Of a stretch of 49,004 nucleotides of DNA, positions 25,419-35,457 are shown in pieces. The DNA is taken from positions 1-49,004 of the IMG/VR virus record IMGVR_UViG_3300027498_000005. One strand, written 5' to 3'. The notes beneath the pieces were generated by a model. It was given only the letters and a program-made list of their open reading frames with translations. It made no database searches and was not told the DNA's origin. The position numbers and the translations under genes are program-made. Numbering within the stretch: position 1 is the stretch's first letter; each line of letters starts with the position of its first letter. Source of the DNA: a virus.

Positions 25419-25491
25419 GGAAGGTCTCTGGTAGCGGTAACGCCCAGCGGTCTATCTTACTTCGTGTTTGTGTAACCGGACAAGACCTTCC
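25419..25491 (+). ncRNA. Candidate structured RNA, three-stem junction
   Basis: 73 bases closed by a perfect 9-bp stem GGAAGGTCT / AGACCTTCC. Inside are a second stem CTGG-TA-GCG-GTAA-CGC-CCAG with a GTAA (GNRA) tetraloop and a third stem CGG...TTAC / GTAA...CCG. This is much more structured and GC-rich than its surroundings. It is not a convincing tRNA (no T-loop, no anticodon arm). It may be a leader regulator of the small gene at 25510 or a free small RNA. Confidence 0.45.
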
Positions 25492-25509
25492 GCCTTTAAA
25501 CAATTTATT

Positions 25510-25779
25510 ATGTCGAATACACAACAAAATGTCAATTTCAAATTATTACCATCCGTTAAGACATGGTTAGCAGACCTAAATTTGCAAAAAGAACCCAAAG
25601 AGCATGCCAATACTGTAGATGCTTGGTTCGATGCTTTTCTACGTTCCCATGATGCCGATGACCCAGAAGTGCGTGGCGAAATTATGGTAATGCGAGACAG
25701 TTTAAAGAGTCTTTTCTTTATACTAGACACTATCCCAAAAGAAATGCGTAACGAAAAACTAAATAAATTTTTAGTATAG
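25510..25779 (+). CDS. Small protein before tape measure (tail-assembly chaperone candidate)
   Basis: 89 residues, MSNTQQNVNFKLLPSVKTWL. Its second half resembles that of the protein at 23593 (shared FL.S.DADD...R.E pattern). Preceded by a long leader with the structured RNA. The position two genes before the tape measure is where tail-assembly chaperones lie, but no frameshift site was seen. Confidence 0.6.
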   Translation: MSNTQQNVNFKLLPSVKTWLADLNLQKEPKEHANTVDAWFDAFLRSHDADDPEVRGEIMVMRDSLKSLFFILDTIPKEMRNEKLNKFLV

Positions 25780-25781
25780 TT

Positions 25782-25940
25782 ATGGCAAAGTTTTATCGCA
25801 ATAAAAAAGAGGTTTGCGCTAATGGCGTAACCGTAGACGAATGTTCCCTGTGGGAACTTAAACAAGGTAAAATGGTTTTAGTAGATGAGGACCAATTTAT
25901 AGCAGTAATACCATCTGCTAATTTTGAAGAAGCCTTGTAA
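25782..25940 (+). CDS. Very small hypothetical protein
   Basis: 52 residues, MAKFYRNKKEVCANGVTVDE and onward; two Cys, acidic. Two bases after the previous stop and followed by a strong terminator. Unknown. Confidence 0.6.
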   Translation: MAKFYRNKKEVCANGVTVDECSLWELKQGKMVLVDEDQFIAVIPSANFEEAL

Positions 25941-25963
25941 AAATAATCCAAATTTAAAGTAAT

Positions 25964-25987
25964 AAAAGGGGCAATTGCCCCTTTTTT
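25964..25987 (+). terminator. Terminator before the tape-measure unit
   Basis: Perfect palindrome with arms AAAAGGGGCAAT / ATTGCCCCTTTT plus extra T. Late promoter copy 4 starts immediately at its end, as at 11299. Confidence 0.85.
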
Positions 25988-25989
25988 CA

Positions 25990-26025
25990 TGTTACAGTAT
26001 TTAGCAATAGTAAGCCTTAATATTG
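25990..26025 (+). promoter_or_regulatory. Late promoter element, copy 4 (before tape measure)
   Basis: TGTTACA at 25990-25996, 21 bases, TAATATTG at 26018-26025, then GGGTAAA as in copy 3. The ATG at 26041 follows after 15 bases, so the leader is very short. Confidence 0.75.
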
Positions 26026-26040
26026 GGTAAAATTTAACCC

Positions 26041-29000
26041 ATGGCTAAGACTATTGTAGATGAAGTAATGAAGTTTTCTATTGTCGTAAATGGCAACGAA
26101 GCGCAAAAAGAACTTTACGATTTAGAAAAATCTACTAGGGATTTAACAGCAAGTAATAAAGAATATAGGGCTGAGAAAATTAAATTAGAAAGTCAAAATA
26201 AAAAAGATTCTTCTGAATATAAAAAACTAACTTCTTTAATTACACAAAACAATAAAAAACTTGCTCTAGGCAAAGCCCGAATGAAGGAGTTAAGGGAAGA
26301 AATAGGTGTTTCTAGTCTAACCATGAGGCAATTAAAAACTAGAGTTAAGGAGTTGAATCTTGAACTTTATAATATGGGCGCAAAATCGCCTGGTAGAAAT
26401 AGATTAATTTCAGAATTAAAAGAAGTAAACGCACAAATCGATAAGCTGAAAATTAAAAGTAAGTCTACTTCTTTATCTATAGGTGGTATTGCCAATGGTT
26501 TTAATAAATACGCGGCATTAGGGGCTTCGGCAATAGCAACCTTAACAGGCGTTGTTTTGTCAGCCCAAAAGTTAATAGATTTTAATGGTAAGTTGTCAGA
26601 TTCTATGGCAAATGTTCGTAAAACTACAGGTTTTACAAATGAAGAAGTAGAAGATTTAACCAAAAACTTCGGGTTATTTCAAACTAGAACTAGCCGAATA
26701 AATCTTTTAAAAATTGCGGAAGAAGGTGGTCGAATAGGGATTGCTAAAGATGAAATTGCCGATTTTGTTTCTGTAATGGATAAGGCAGTTGTGGCGTTAT
26801 CCGATTCTTTTCCTGGTGGTGTAGAAGAAACTGCTTCTAAACTAGGGAAACTAAAGCTGCTTTTTAAAGAAACAAAAAAACAATCGGTTGATAAAGCATA
26901 TAATGCAATTGGTTCCGCTATTAACGATTTAGGTGCCGAAGGTGTGGCTTCAGAAAAAAACATTGCCAATTTTGCTACCCGTGTAGGTTCGTTACCTGAG
27001 GCTTTAAAACCAACTATTGCAGATGCTTTAGCATTGGGTGCTGCTTTTGAGGAAAATGGCATACAAGCCGAAATTGCTGGTAGAGCGTATAGTATTTTAC
27101 TAAACCAAGCTGCGGAGGAATCAGAAAAGTTTGCAGAAGTAATGGGCCTTACCAATGCAGAAGTAAAAGTGCTTATTAATGATGATCCTTTAGAGTTCCT
27201 AATAAAATTTGCTAAAGGCCTAAAGGGTATGAATGCTATAGATACTGCCAATACGCTAAAGTATTTGGGAGTACAGGCAGATGGTGCTAATAAGGTGTTA
27301 GGTGCATTATCTAATAATACAGATAGGTTTATAGATCTAATGAATTTATCTAACAAATCTATGGCAGACGGCACTTCGTTAGTAAATGAATACAATATTA
27401 AGAATAACAATTTTGCTGCTGTATTAGATAAGATAGGAAAAAAATTAAGAGGGGCTTTTGCTAGTGGCGTTATATCAGACGGATTGAAAAGTTTGGTGAC
27501 TGGTTTTGGTAAATTGCTCGGGGTTGTTAAAGATGCAGATAAAGCTTTTAGTGACCAAACTAAACAATTGGCAAAAAATGTTCAGGAGTCCAATAAACTC
27601 GCAGCATCGGGGCAAAGGTTGTTGTCAGAGTATAATAGCTTAAGAAAAGAAGGTGTAGAGCCCACAACAGAGAGTAAACACCGTTTAGAAGAAATTACAT
27701 TACAATTAAAAGACCGATTTGGAGATTCTGTAATAGAAATAAATAAAGAAACTGGTGCTTTAGAACTAAATACTGCGGCAGTAAAAGAACAAATATTAGC
27801 GAAAAGGTTGGCAGCAGATGAAGCTTCAGCTGCTTTAGTTTCTCAGTTTGTTGGAGCAAAAGAAGAAGAAGAGCGTTTGCGTAATCAATTAAATCAAGAT
27901 AAAAATAATTTAGCTACTAGAGAGCGTTTGTCTAAAGCTGCTGGCTTTACACCTCGGAGTTCTTCCAGAAGGTCTACCAGTTCTAAGGCTAATAGGTCTC
28001 CAGAAGTGCAAGCCGAAATAGAAGCTACAAATACATTAAATAGTACCCAAGAAAGGTTAAACGCCATTTTACTACGTCAATTTGATATTAGAGCAAAGTT
28101 AAGAGAGAATAATGTAGATGTAGATGAAGCTACAAATCTATTTAATCCTATAGCAAAACCAACTTCTACAACACCTACAGGCGGTGGTGGCGGCAACTCT
28201 TTTACTCCAGTATCTGATACAGATACAGGTAAAACTAAAAACCGTAAGGTTTTGCTAGATTATACTAGAGAAACGGAGGATTTGCGACTGGCTTTAATTT
28301 CCGATTCCTTCCGTAAAGAAATTGAAATACAAAAAGCGGCTCATGCGCGAAAAATTGAAGATTTACAATCGCAAAAAACCACAGGAGAAGATAACTCGGC
28401 TGCTATAAATGCCGAAATAAATAAGCAAATAGAATTACAGCAACAAGTTCATAATAATAAACTTGGCGCCATATATGAGCAAGGTATAGCAGATAAGTAT
28501 GGTAGTGTTCAAGAAAGTTACGAAACCCAAAAAGCTTTTAGATTAGCTGCGCACGAGGCGGAATATGCTGCTTTAGGAAATAACGAAAAAGCAAAAGAAG
28601 ATTTAGATAAAAAATTCCAGACAGAAGAGTTAAAACGGGATGAAGCGCATTTAAACCAATTGCTTGATAATTTGCAAGAGTTACGAGATGCTGGCGAGTT
28701 TGGTTCTATAGATATGTCTTTGCTAACACCGGAGCAAGTTGCGTCTTTTGAGAAGATAGTAGAGGAAGTGAAGTTAAAAATAGCTGAGATAATTGCTGCA
28801 AAAGCTGGTTTGTCTGGAGGTGGGGATACTGAAAGTGAAATATCTGCACAAAAAGTTTTAGATGAAGAGGCTGGTTCTTTAGATATTTTTGGATTTAGTG
28901 CTTCAGATTGGCAACTAACTTTTGATCATTTAGATGGAACTGCAGAAAAAATTCTCGCAGTTCAAACGGCAGTGCAAGGTATGGCTAATATTTGGAAAGC

Positions 29001-29835
29001 GTATTCTAGTCAAATTCAGAAACTAAACCAAGCAGATTATAACAAATTTGCGCAATTACAAGATCGTAAAAAAGCAAAATTAGACTCTAATTTAGAAAAA
29101 GGCTTTATTAATGAACGCCAGTATAATGAGGGGGTAAGGGCAATAGAAGAAGAAACGGCAAGAAAAAAAGCAGAATTAGAGTATAAACAAGCCAAAGCAG
29201 AAAAAGAGCAGGGTATTGCATCTGCAATTATTAATACCTCCTTGGCTATAATGCAAGCTTATGCACAATTAGGACCAATTGGTGGTACCATTGCAGCGGT
29301 GCTAATAGGAACCTTAGGAGCTTTGCAAATTGCTACTATAGCAAAAACCCCATTACCCGCAAAAGGGTATGAAGAAGGGTATTATGGTACTATGCCAATA
29401 CGTAGGCAGCAAGATGGTAAGGTGTATAATGCTTCCTATGGGGGTAATCCATCTACGCAATTGGTAGATTCTCCTAAGTATTTTCTTGCGGGCGAAGGTG
29501 GTAAAGATTTTCCAGAAATGATAATAGATGGCAAGGCTTTTAAACAATTTGATCCTGGGTTTAAAGATGCCTTGTATAGAGAAATTGCTAGAGTTAAAGG
29601 GTATGAAAGTGGTTACTATTCTTCGGAAACTAAAGCACCTTCTTTTGATGCAGAAAATAGAACAGATGAAAGCTCTCAGGCTTTAATGATGGTCTTAGGT
29701 AAAACTAATGAGCTGCTTACAGATTTGCAAGAGAATGGCATTGTAGCATTATTGGCACGTACTACAAAAAATGCAAAAGCAATGCGAGATGATATTAAAG
29801 ACTATGAAAAATTAAGAAATAAAAACAAAAGATAA
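26041..29835 (+). CDS. Tail tape measure protein
   Basis: 1264 residues. A coiled N-terminus (about 20-145) precedes a TP901-like core (FNGKLSDSMANVRKTTGFT, MDKAVVALSDSFPGGVEETA, SILLNQAAEESEKFAEVMG; about 180-470). Long coiled coils and a Ser/Gly-rich linker (about 640-740) follow, with a hydrophobic stretch near 1060-1105 (IINTSLAIMQAYAQLGPIGG) that may insert in the host membrane. Its length sets tail length. First gene behind promoter copy 4; overlaps the next gene by 1 base. Confidence 0.9.
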   Translation: MAKTIVDEVMKFSIVVNGNEAQKELYDLEKSTRDLTASNKEYRAEKIKLESQNKKDSSEYKKLTSLITQNNKKLALGKARMKELREEIGVSSLTMRQLKTRVKELNLELYNMGAKSPGRNRLISELKEVNAQIDKLKIKSKSTSLSIGGIANGFNKYAALGASAIATLTGVVLSAQKLIDFNGKLSDSMANVRKTTGFTNEEVEDLTKNFGLFQTRTSRINLLKIAEEGGRIGIAKDEIADFVSVMDKAVVALSDSFPGGVEETASKLGKLKLLFKETKKQSVDKAYNAIGSAINDLGAEGVASEKNIANFATRVGSLPEALKPTIADALALGAAFEENGIQAEIAGRAYSILLNQAAEESEKFAEVMGLTNAEVKVLINDDPLEFLIKFAKGLKGMNAIDTANTLKYLGVQADGANKVLGALSNNTDRFIDLMNLSNKSMADGTSLVNEYNIKNNNFAAVLDKIGKKLRGAFASGVISDGLKSLVTGFGKLLGVVKDADKAFSDQTKQLAKNVQESNKLAASGQRLLSEYNSLRKEGVEPTTESKHRLEEITLQLKDRFGDSVIEINKETGALELNTAAVKEQILAKRLAADEASAALVSQFVGAKEEEERLRNQLNQDKNNLATRERLSKAAGFTPRSSSRRSTSSKANRSPEVQAEIEATNTLNSTQERLNAILLRQFDIRAKLRENNVDVDEATNLFNPIAKPTSTTPTGGGGGNSFTPVSDTDTGKTKNRKVLLDYTRETEDLRLALISDSFRKEIEIQKAAHARKIEDLQSQKTTGEDNSAAINAEINKQIELQQQVHNNKLGAIYEQGIADKYGSVQESYETQKAFRLAAHEAEYAALGNNEKAKEDLDKKFQTEELKRDEAHLNQLLDNLQELRDAGEFGSIDMSLLTPEQVASFEKIVEEVKLKIAEIIAAKAGLSGGGDTESEISAQKVLDEEAGSLDIFGFSASDWQLTFDHLDGTAEKILAVQTAVQGMANIWKAYSSQIQKLNQADYNKFAQLQDRKKAKLDSNLEKGFINERQYNEGVRAIEEETARKKAELEYKQAKAEKEQGIASAIINTSLAIMQAYAQLGPIGGTIAAVLIGTLGALQIATIAKTPLPAKGYEEGYYGTMPIRRQQDGKVYNASYGGNPSTQLVDSPKYFLAGEGGKDFPEMIIDGKAFKQFDPGFKDALYREIARVKGYESGYYSSETKAPSFDAENRTDESSQALMMVLGKTNELLTDLQENGIVALLARTTKNAKAMRDDIKDYEKLRNKNKR

Positions 29836-32417
29836 TGGCATACAGTGCGTTTAATACTACTATATTTTCTTCCCCGGCAATAAATACTATTTGTAATAAA
29901 ATGGTAGATTCTGTTATAGATAATTTTTCTAATGATGCTTTAAATACATTTGCTTTAACTGGTTGTGTGGCAGACTATTTTCAAGGACCTACAGTAGATA
30001 GAACGGTAAATACCGTATCTTTTATTACTTCAGATATAGATGTTTTTATCTATTTAATGGAGAATATTAGTAATTTAATTGGGGTAAAAAATGTAATTAC
30101 ATATATAGATCGCCTTCAAATTACTACCTCGGAAGATGTTTTTTTAGAAGTTTGGTTTTCTTCAGATTTTTTAACAATTGTAGATTATTCAGGAATTTCA
30201 TTATTGCATAAAGATGAAATATATGCAAATACCATGTGGTGGGACGTAGACTCTACCCCTTCTTCCGAATATTTGCCTTTAGAGTACGGTACTCCTTATT
30301 TTAATCCTGGTAGTAGAACCTTATATAACCAAGGTTGGAAGTTTGCAGAATATAAAGTTGCTGCAACCTGGTTACAAGGGACCGCTGTACCAGATAATAT
30401 TACAATTGCTACTACGATTAAAAATTATGAAACGGATCCAGAGTTTAATAGGTTTTCAGATTTTAGAGTTAGAGTAATAAGTAATCAAGGTAGTGGAGAC
30501 GGTTTAACAAATCACTTTTTTTCTGCAGCTCTAGGTGGTGTATATGATTATGATTTAGCTACAGAACCATTATTTGCAGATACAGAGGTAGAGTTTATTA
30601 ATTTTAATGTCTTAGATGCGGGTAGCTACCAAAGTACTATACAGTTTCAGGTGTCGGCTTATTATTCTAAAGTAGACCGTAGAGTTGTAGTAGAGAATAG
30701 AATTTTGCCAATAGAGCTATTGGTTCTTGGAGAACACGAAAATTATACAGAGCCAGGAGAGTTAAGTTTTTCGCATACTATAGACGAAAACTTACCAGCA
30801 CCAGTAACTTTTTATGTAAATGTTTTGGGTAGTTATACACTTAATTTTGCCAAAATATTCTCCATAACAGGAAGGGGGCTAGTAGATGAGAGTACAAAAA
30901 AAATATATGTAAAAAGGGCTAATGGTAAACAAAGTTTTACCGTATATTTAAACAATACCGTAGAATTTTTGGGGGCAGGCAGCCATACAAGCGCAATAAC
31001 TATAAAGCATAGTGATGGCCAATTAATTTTACCGGTTAATATTTTTATATCGCCAACAAATGAAATAACTGTAGAACCTAATTTTTTCTCTTTTGAATCT
31101 ATAATAGGAGTAAAAGAAGCATCTAGGCAGCATATAAGAATTGTAAGTCCTTTACCGTATACGTATGAAATACCGCCTTGGCTGTATATAGCTGGTATTG
31201 GCTCTCAAAATTTACAAGGTTTAGTAGATCCTGTAGATTCTGTTAATTTTTTCCCAGGAACTTATGAGGGGAACATAAAGTTAACTAGTGCTGCTGGTAC
31301 TGTTTCTATTCCTGTTAAGTATGTTATAAAAGCAAATTCGTATACCGATTTATTGCCAAGTAAATTAAATTTTACAAAAGACCAAATAAATATAATAGTG
31401 GCCACTAAAACCATTGGCGCATACATAGCGGCTTCAATTTTTATAAAGTACTTTGATTTTAGTGGGGAAGAATTTTCTAAAACAATAACAACAGATTTGC
31501 CAATTTTTGATGGTAAAGCAGATTTTCATCCCGGAACGCTTGTAGATTCTTTAATGCCTGGTATAAAAAATGTAACAGATTTTATACCGGTGAATATAGA
31601 TAGTAAAATAAATAAGCCGTTTCCTTATTATAAACCAGCGGTGTTAAATGTGAAACTAGATAAAATAGTGTATTCTAATGGGGTAACTTTATCTTCTAAC
31701 ACACTTAATAATATTCTTTTTGTAAAAGGGAGTTCTCCTGTTAATTATAAGGATGAAAATGGTATAGCCTTTAGCGAGCATCCAGTAAGAGTTACACCAA
31801 ATTCGTATGGAATGTTTAATTTTTTTAAACGAAGCGGACTTCATACCATAAAAATTTACTTAAATGGAAAGTTAGAGAAAAGTATTACGCATGATACGGT
31901 TTTGGATTCTGTATTTGGGATGATTTTGTCTTTTAAAGACTATAAAGAAGGGGATTTAGTGTTTGTGAATTTAGAAGGAGAGGAAGGCACAACTTTGGTG
32001 AAGCAATTTTATGTATTCCCAGAAAATATAGAATCGTATCATATTGCATGGGTTACAGAGCATGAGCAAATAGAAATGTTAGAATTTACAGGGGCTATTA
32101 CTATTGGTAGTAAATACAAGCGGGTGGAGAATACTGTTTTTAAAAATTTGGTAAATGTCAAAGAAATTTTAGATACAACCAAAGAACAATCTCTAACAGT
32201 TAATACAGGTTGGGTATTAAAAAATAATCATGTTTTAATAGATTCTTTAGTAAGAAGTAAAATTGCTTGGTTATTTCTGCCAGGAACAGATAGTACTATA
32301 CCTTTAGTTCCGAAATCTGATGCTTTAAGTAATTACAATTCAGAGCGTGCGGTATATGCGTATGATATTAATTTCACAATAAACCCAGAAAACGATGCAA
32401 AAGTTTATCCACGATAA
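29835..32417 (+). CDS. Tail/baseplate protein with tandem BACON/Ig-like domains
   Basis: 860 residues. After a ~290-residue N-terminal part come beta-sandwich repeats in the BACON style: LSFSHTIDENLPAPVTFYVN (about 314), FFSFESIIGVKEASRQHIRI (about 416) and KLNFTKDQINIIV (about 510). Position after the tape measure fits a distal tail or baseplate component with possible glycan-binding arms. Overlaps the next gene by 23 bases. Confidence 0.65.
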   Translation: MAYSAFNTTIFSSPAINTICNKMVDSVIDNFSNDALNTFALTGCVADYFQGPTVDRTVNTVSFITSDIDVFIYLMENISNLIGVKNVITYIDRLQITTSEDVFLEVWFSSDFLTIVDYSGISLLHKDEIYANTMWWDVDSTPSSEYLPLEYGTPYFNPGSRTLYNQGWKFAEYKVAATWLQGTAVPDNITIATTIKNYETDPEFNRFSDFRVRVISNQGSGDGLTNHFFSAALGGVYDYDLATEPLFADTEVEFINFNVLDAGSYQSTIQFQVSAYYSKVDRRVVVENRILPIELLVLGEHENYTEPGELSFSHTIDENLPAPVTFYVNVLGSYTLNFAKIFSITGRGLVDESTKKIYVKRANGKQSFTVYLNNTVEFLGAGSHTSAITIKHSDGQLILPVNIFISPTNEITVEPNFFSFESIIGVKEASRQHIRIVSPLPYTYEIPPWLYIAGIGSQNLQGLVDPVDSVNFFPGTYEGNIKLTSAAGTVSIPVKYVIKANSYTDLLPSKLNFTKDQINIIVATKTIGAYIAASIFIKYFDFSGEEFSKTITTDLPIFDGKADFHPGTLVDSLMPGIKNVTDFIPVNIDSKINKPFPYYKPAVLNVKLDKIVYSNGVTLSSNTLNNILFVKGSSPVNYKDENGIAFSEHPVRVTPNSYGMFNFFKRSGLHTIKIYLNGKLEKSITHDTVLDSVFGMILSFKDYKEGDLVFVNLEGEEGTTLVKQFYVFPENIESYHIAWVTEHEQIEMLEFTGAITIGSKYKRVENTVFKNLVNVKEILDTTKEQSLTVNTGWVLKNNHVLIDSLVRSKIAWLFLPGTDSTIPLVPKSDALSNYNSERAVYAYDINFTINPENDAKVYPR

Positions 32418-34284
32418 TTTTATGATAGATTTATCTGGTTATAAATTAACCAGAGTTCAGGAAAATCAATGGTTTAGCGATTCTTTATTTACAAAATATG
32501 TATACCCTTTTGAATTGAAACTAACCAAGGAATTGGCGGCCGCATTTGGTCTAATAGATAATGTTTTACTAAATAATGTAGAAACGCTTTATAATGGGTA
32601 TTTTTTTATAGAGGGTGGGCATGAAGAGGCACAGCTAGAAATTAAAGATGTAGAAGGTAAAATAGCAATTATTGAAATTAGTTCTGGATTTGAAGAATTT
32701 CCTTCTTTTGATAAAAAACTAGCAGAACTATCTTTGGAGAAACAAGAGTTAAATGAATCTCTTTTTGATCATGCTTTAACCGTTATTAATAAAACCTTTC
32801 CTGAGGTTAATTACAATTTTGTGCAGATGCATACAGATAGTTTTTCACCTGAAGAAGAGCGCTGGAATGGTTTTGAGTCTATTGTTAATAATTATAAAAA
32901 TGGTGCTTTTTTAAGAAATGAATTTTCTGATGCAGAAGATGTTACGTATAATAGGAATTTAATGATACCTATGCCGTATTGGTTGCATGTTTTAATACAA
33001 GGATTTAAAGACGGTGGTTATAATTTAGCTGGTGATATTCTTGAAGACCCCGATTTGCAGAAAATGACCTTCTACAGAGAGACAGAAGAGTATGTTAACG
33101 CACGTATTGAAGGAGACGTTATACTGCATAAAGTAGATGATTTTGTAGAAAAATTTGAAAGAACATTTACATATGGATTCTTCTCTTTAGTGTCTGTTAC
33201 AACAGTGTTGGGGCGCTATGAACACGAATATACTTTCCCTTACAGGGGAAAATACAAAATTGCGGGTAATGCCTATATTAATAGGGAGAATAGTGAAGGA
33301 GAAGTCTGGATAGAATTTAATGGAATAAGAAAATTTAGAGCTTATGAAGATTTATTGCATAGTGGTTTTAGTGGAAAAATAAGAAATGTAGATTTTTTTG
33401 TATATGTAAATGATGTTTCTGATAAATTAATACTTAAAAGTGAGCAAATACCTTATGGAATGATAAACGATGCCACTAATTTAGAGGCTTCTTTATGGGA
33501 TTTAACCGTTACACCGCTTGCTATTTATGATGATTCTGGTTCGTTAATACCACCTGTTATTACTACAGAAAAAATAGACTTGACAAAATGTGTTCCTGAT
33601 GCACTTTTTGGTGACCTAGTAAAAACGGTTAAGAATTGGAAAAATATGGACCTAAATATAGAAGGAGATACGGTATTTATGAACTATATAGAGCCTCAAA
33701 TGAAAACTGGTAATATTGTCGATTTATCCATGTATAATAAAAAAGAGCCAAGAAGAAAATTTAGTCAAGGAGAAACATTTTTATTAAAATTGAAAGATGT
33801 AGAATCTGAAGATTATATTCCAGAGCAAGTTTTTGTTGATGTTAAAGGTGTAAAAACAAACGGATTTACAACCAATGAAGAGACTAATGAAATTGTAATA
33901 GATGCTGTTGTGCCGCCTAATATCTTTAGAAACGGAGTAACAACCGGTTTAGCTGTAGATAATGGAGAAAGTAATATGGTAGCAGTTTTGTACGGAGGTT
34001 TAACTGGAGGTTTAAATATTGCTGGTGAAACCACTACCATTTTAATGCCTAAAACATATGAGAATTATTGGAGCAAGTGGATTCCTTTTAGAATTAAATC
34101 TCAAGGTTTTGTTGAGGAATTTAAAGGCACAGAGCAAAACCTTATAGATTTAAATGTAAAGAGTAGGGTGTTTATGTATAACAGCTTTTTTTTGATAAAA
34201 GTTTTAAACAAAACAAATATACCAGGAAAAGAAATTATAGAGGTAGAGGTAGAGTTAGAGCGTTTAAAAGAGGCTATCCATTAA
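32395..34284 (+). CDS. Tail protein, baseplate/hub candidate
   Basis: 629 residues; start at 32395, or possibly ATG 32422. Mixed alpha/beta sequence with no catalytic motif seen; segments such as KYKIAGNAYINRENSEGEVW and IPFRIKSQGFVEEFKGTEQN suggest a beta-rich structural protein. Last gene of the tail unit; its end overlaps the converging integrase gene by 21 bases. Confidence 0.65.
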   Translation: MQKFIHDNFMIDLSGYKLTRVQENQWFSDSLFTKYVYPFELKLTKELAAAFGLIDNVLLNNVETLYNGYFFIEGGHEEAQLEIKDVEGKIAIIEISSGFEEFPSFDKKLAELSLEKQELNESLFDHALTVINKTFPEVNYNFVQMHTDSFSPEEERWNGFESIVNNYKNGAFLRNEFSDAEDVTYNRNLMIPMPYWLHVLIQGFKDGGYNLAGDILEDPDLQKMTFYRETEEYVNARIEGDVILHKVDDFVEKFERTFTYGFFSLVSVTTVLGRYEHEYTFPYRGKYKIAGNAYINRENSEGEVWIEFNGIRKFRAYEDLLHSGFSGKIRNVDFFVYVNDVSDKLILKSEQIPYGMINDATNLEASLWDLTVTPLAIYDDSGSLIPPVITTEKIDLTKCVPDALFGDLVKTVKNWKNMDLNIEGDTVFMNYIEPQMKTGNIVDLSMYNKKEPRRKFSQGETFLLKLKDVESEDYIPEQVFVDVKGVKTNGFTTNEETNEIVIDAVVPPNIFRNGVTTGLAVDNGESNMVAVLYGGLTGGLNIAGETTTILMPKTYENYWSKWIPFRIKSQGFVEEFKGTEQNLIDLNVKSRVFMYNSFFLIKVLNKTNIPGKEIIEVEVELERLKEAIH

Positions 34285-35457
34285 GCTCATTTCTTCATTT
34301 GCTTCTTGCTCTACTATATGAACATAAATCATAGTTTCTCTTATGTTACTATGGCCTAATATCATTTGTAATTTCACTACGTTTCCACCCATTCGTAAAA
34401 AATTGGTAGCAAATGTATGCCTTGCTACGTGGAATGTAAGTTTTTTTGATGCACTTAATTGCGTTGCAATTTTTTTAATTTCTCTGTTGGCGTATATGTC
34501 TGTAATTTTTTCAACAAATAAATTAGGGCAGTGTTTTACAATTTCAAGAGCTTTTTTATTAATAGCTATAGTTTGTCTTTTTCCTGTTTTTTTTACATCA
34601 AAATTTACAAATTGGTTCGCAAGTATATAGGGTCTTTCCATGTCTATTAAATCAGACCAACGTAGTCCTGTAAATGCAGAGAATAAAAAGTAACCTAATA
34701 CAATTTTCCAGTGTTCCGGAATAAATTCAGAAAAATAATAGTTGTAAAACCGTTCCAATTCCTTGGCATTTAAATCTGTTCTATTCCCTGTAGTCTTCCC
34801 AATCTGTATGTCTTCTGGGTTTAAAGGGAATTTAATACCTTGCTTTTTAGCTGCAATTAAATATTTCTTAATCGTTGCTAAATTAGAATTTATGGTGGTT
34901 TTTCTATTACCAAGGTTTGAATAGTAAATGCGCAATTTTTTTTCAAATGTTGCGTCTATATCCGAGAATAATAGTTCAGATTTATACCTTTTTAATTTAT
35001 TTAATACGGTTCCAACTCTTTTGTAGTAACCATTACTCATCATTTTTTTTTCGTTCTCATATTGATTCTTAAAGAAAATCAAAAAATCAACTCTATTAGT
35101 TGTGTTTTTTAATTCCTCCTCTAATTTTTTAGCCGTTAACGTTCTTTCAGATAGAAGGTAAATCGTTTTTATTTTAGTGATTTTTGAAATAATAGTATCT
35201 AAAATCAGATTATTGGTTTTGTTACTTTCTGAAGTAAGTTTTAATCTTTGCTTCTTTTTGTCCCAATCTTCAGGGTGAAATTCTAAATCCAATTTTAATC
35301 GAATTCGGGATCCAGGGGAAGAAATAAAAAGATACAAAGGGCTCTTTCCTTGATTGTTTACGTAGTTTCTTAGGGTGAATTTAGTTTTTATTGTCACAAA
35401 AATTTTTCTTGTGTCAATTCTTGTGTCAAATAATGCGACTGAAGGTGATAAAATCAT
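34264..35457 (-). CDS. int: Tyrosine recombinase, phage integrase
   Basis: 397 residues. Catalytic set visible: R266 (FTGLRWSD), H343 and R346 (HVARHTFA), H369 (LGHSN) and Y378 (MIYVHI). An arm-type N-terminal domain and SAM-like core-binding domain (about 120-205) precede it. A GTG at residue 21 is another possible start, and the first 20 residues overlap the arm sites of attP. It lies next to the attP core, so it mediates integration into a tRNA gene. Converges with the tail unit. Confidence 0.9.
   Translation of the reverse strand: MILSPSVALFDTRIDTRKIFVTIKTKFTLRNYVNNQGKSPLYLFISSPGSRIRLKLDLEFHPEDWDKKKQRLKLTSESNKTNNLILDTIISKITKIKTIYLLSERTLTAKKLEEELKNTTNRVDFLIFFKNQYENEKKMMSNGYYKRVGTVLNKLKRYKSELLFSDIDATFEKKLRIYYSNLGNRKTTINSNLATIKKYLIAAKKQGIKFPLNPEDIQIGKTTGNRTDLNAKELERFYNYYFSEFIPEHWKIVLGYFLFSAFTGLRWSDLIDMERPYILANQFVNFDVKKTGKRQTIAINKKALEIVKHCPNLFVEKITDIYANREIKKIATQLSASKKLTFHVARHTFATNFLRMGGNVVKLQMILGHSNIRETMIYVHIVEQEANEEMSLMDSLF

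Noticed and set aside
25419-25491. tRNA gene
   Set aside because: The size and closing stem fit, and the D-arm-like hairpin is suggestive, but there is no T-loop TTC motif, no anticodon arm and no CCA-like end.
25388-25570. ORF through the structured RNA region
   Set aside because: It overlaps the gene at 25510 in another frame, has no protein-like conservation pattern I recognise, and the stems explain the sequence better.
26679-27410. Long minus-strand ORF inside the tape-measure gene
   Set aside because: Shadow of the strongly coding plus strand; composition (Ser/Leu/Ala-rich antisense) is typical of antisense of a coiled protein.
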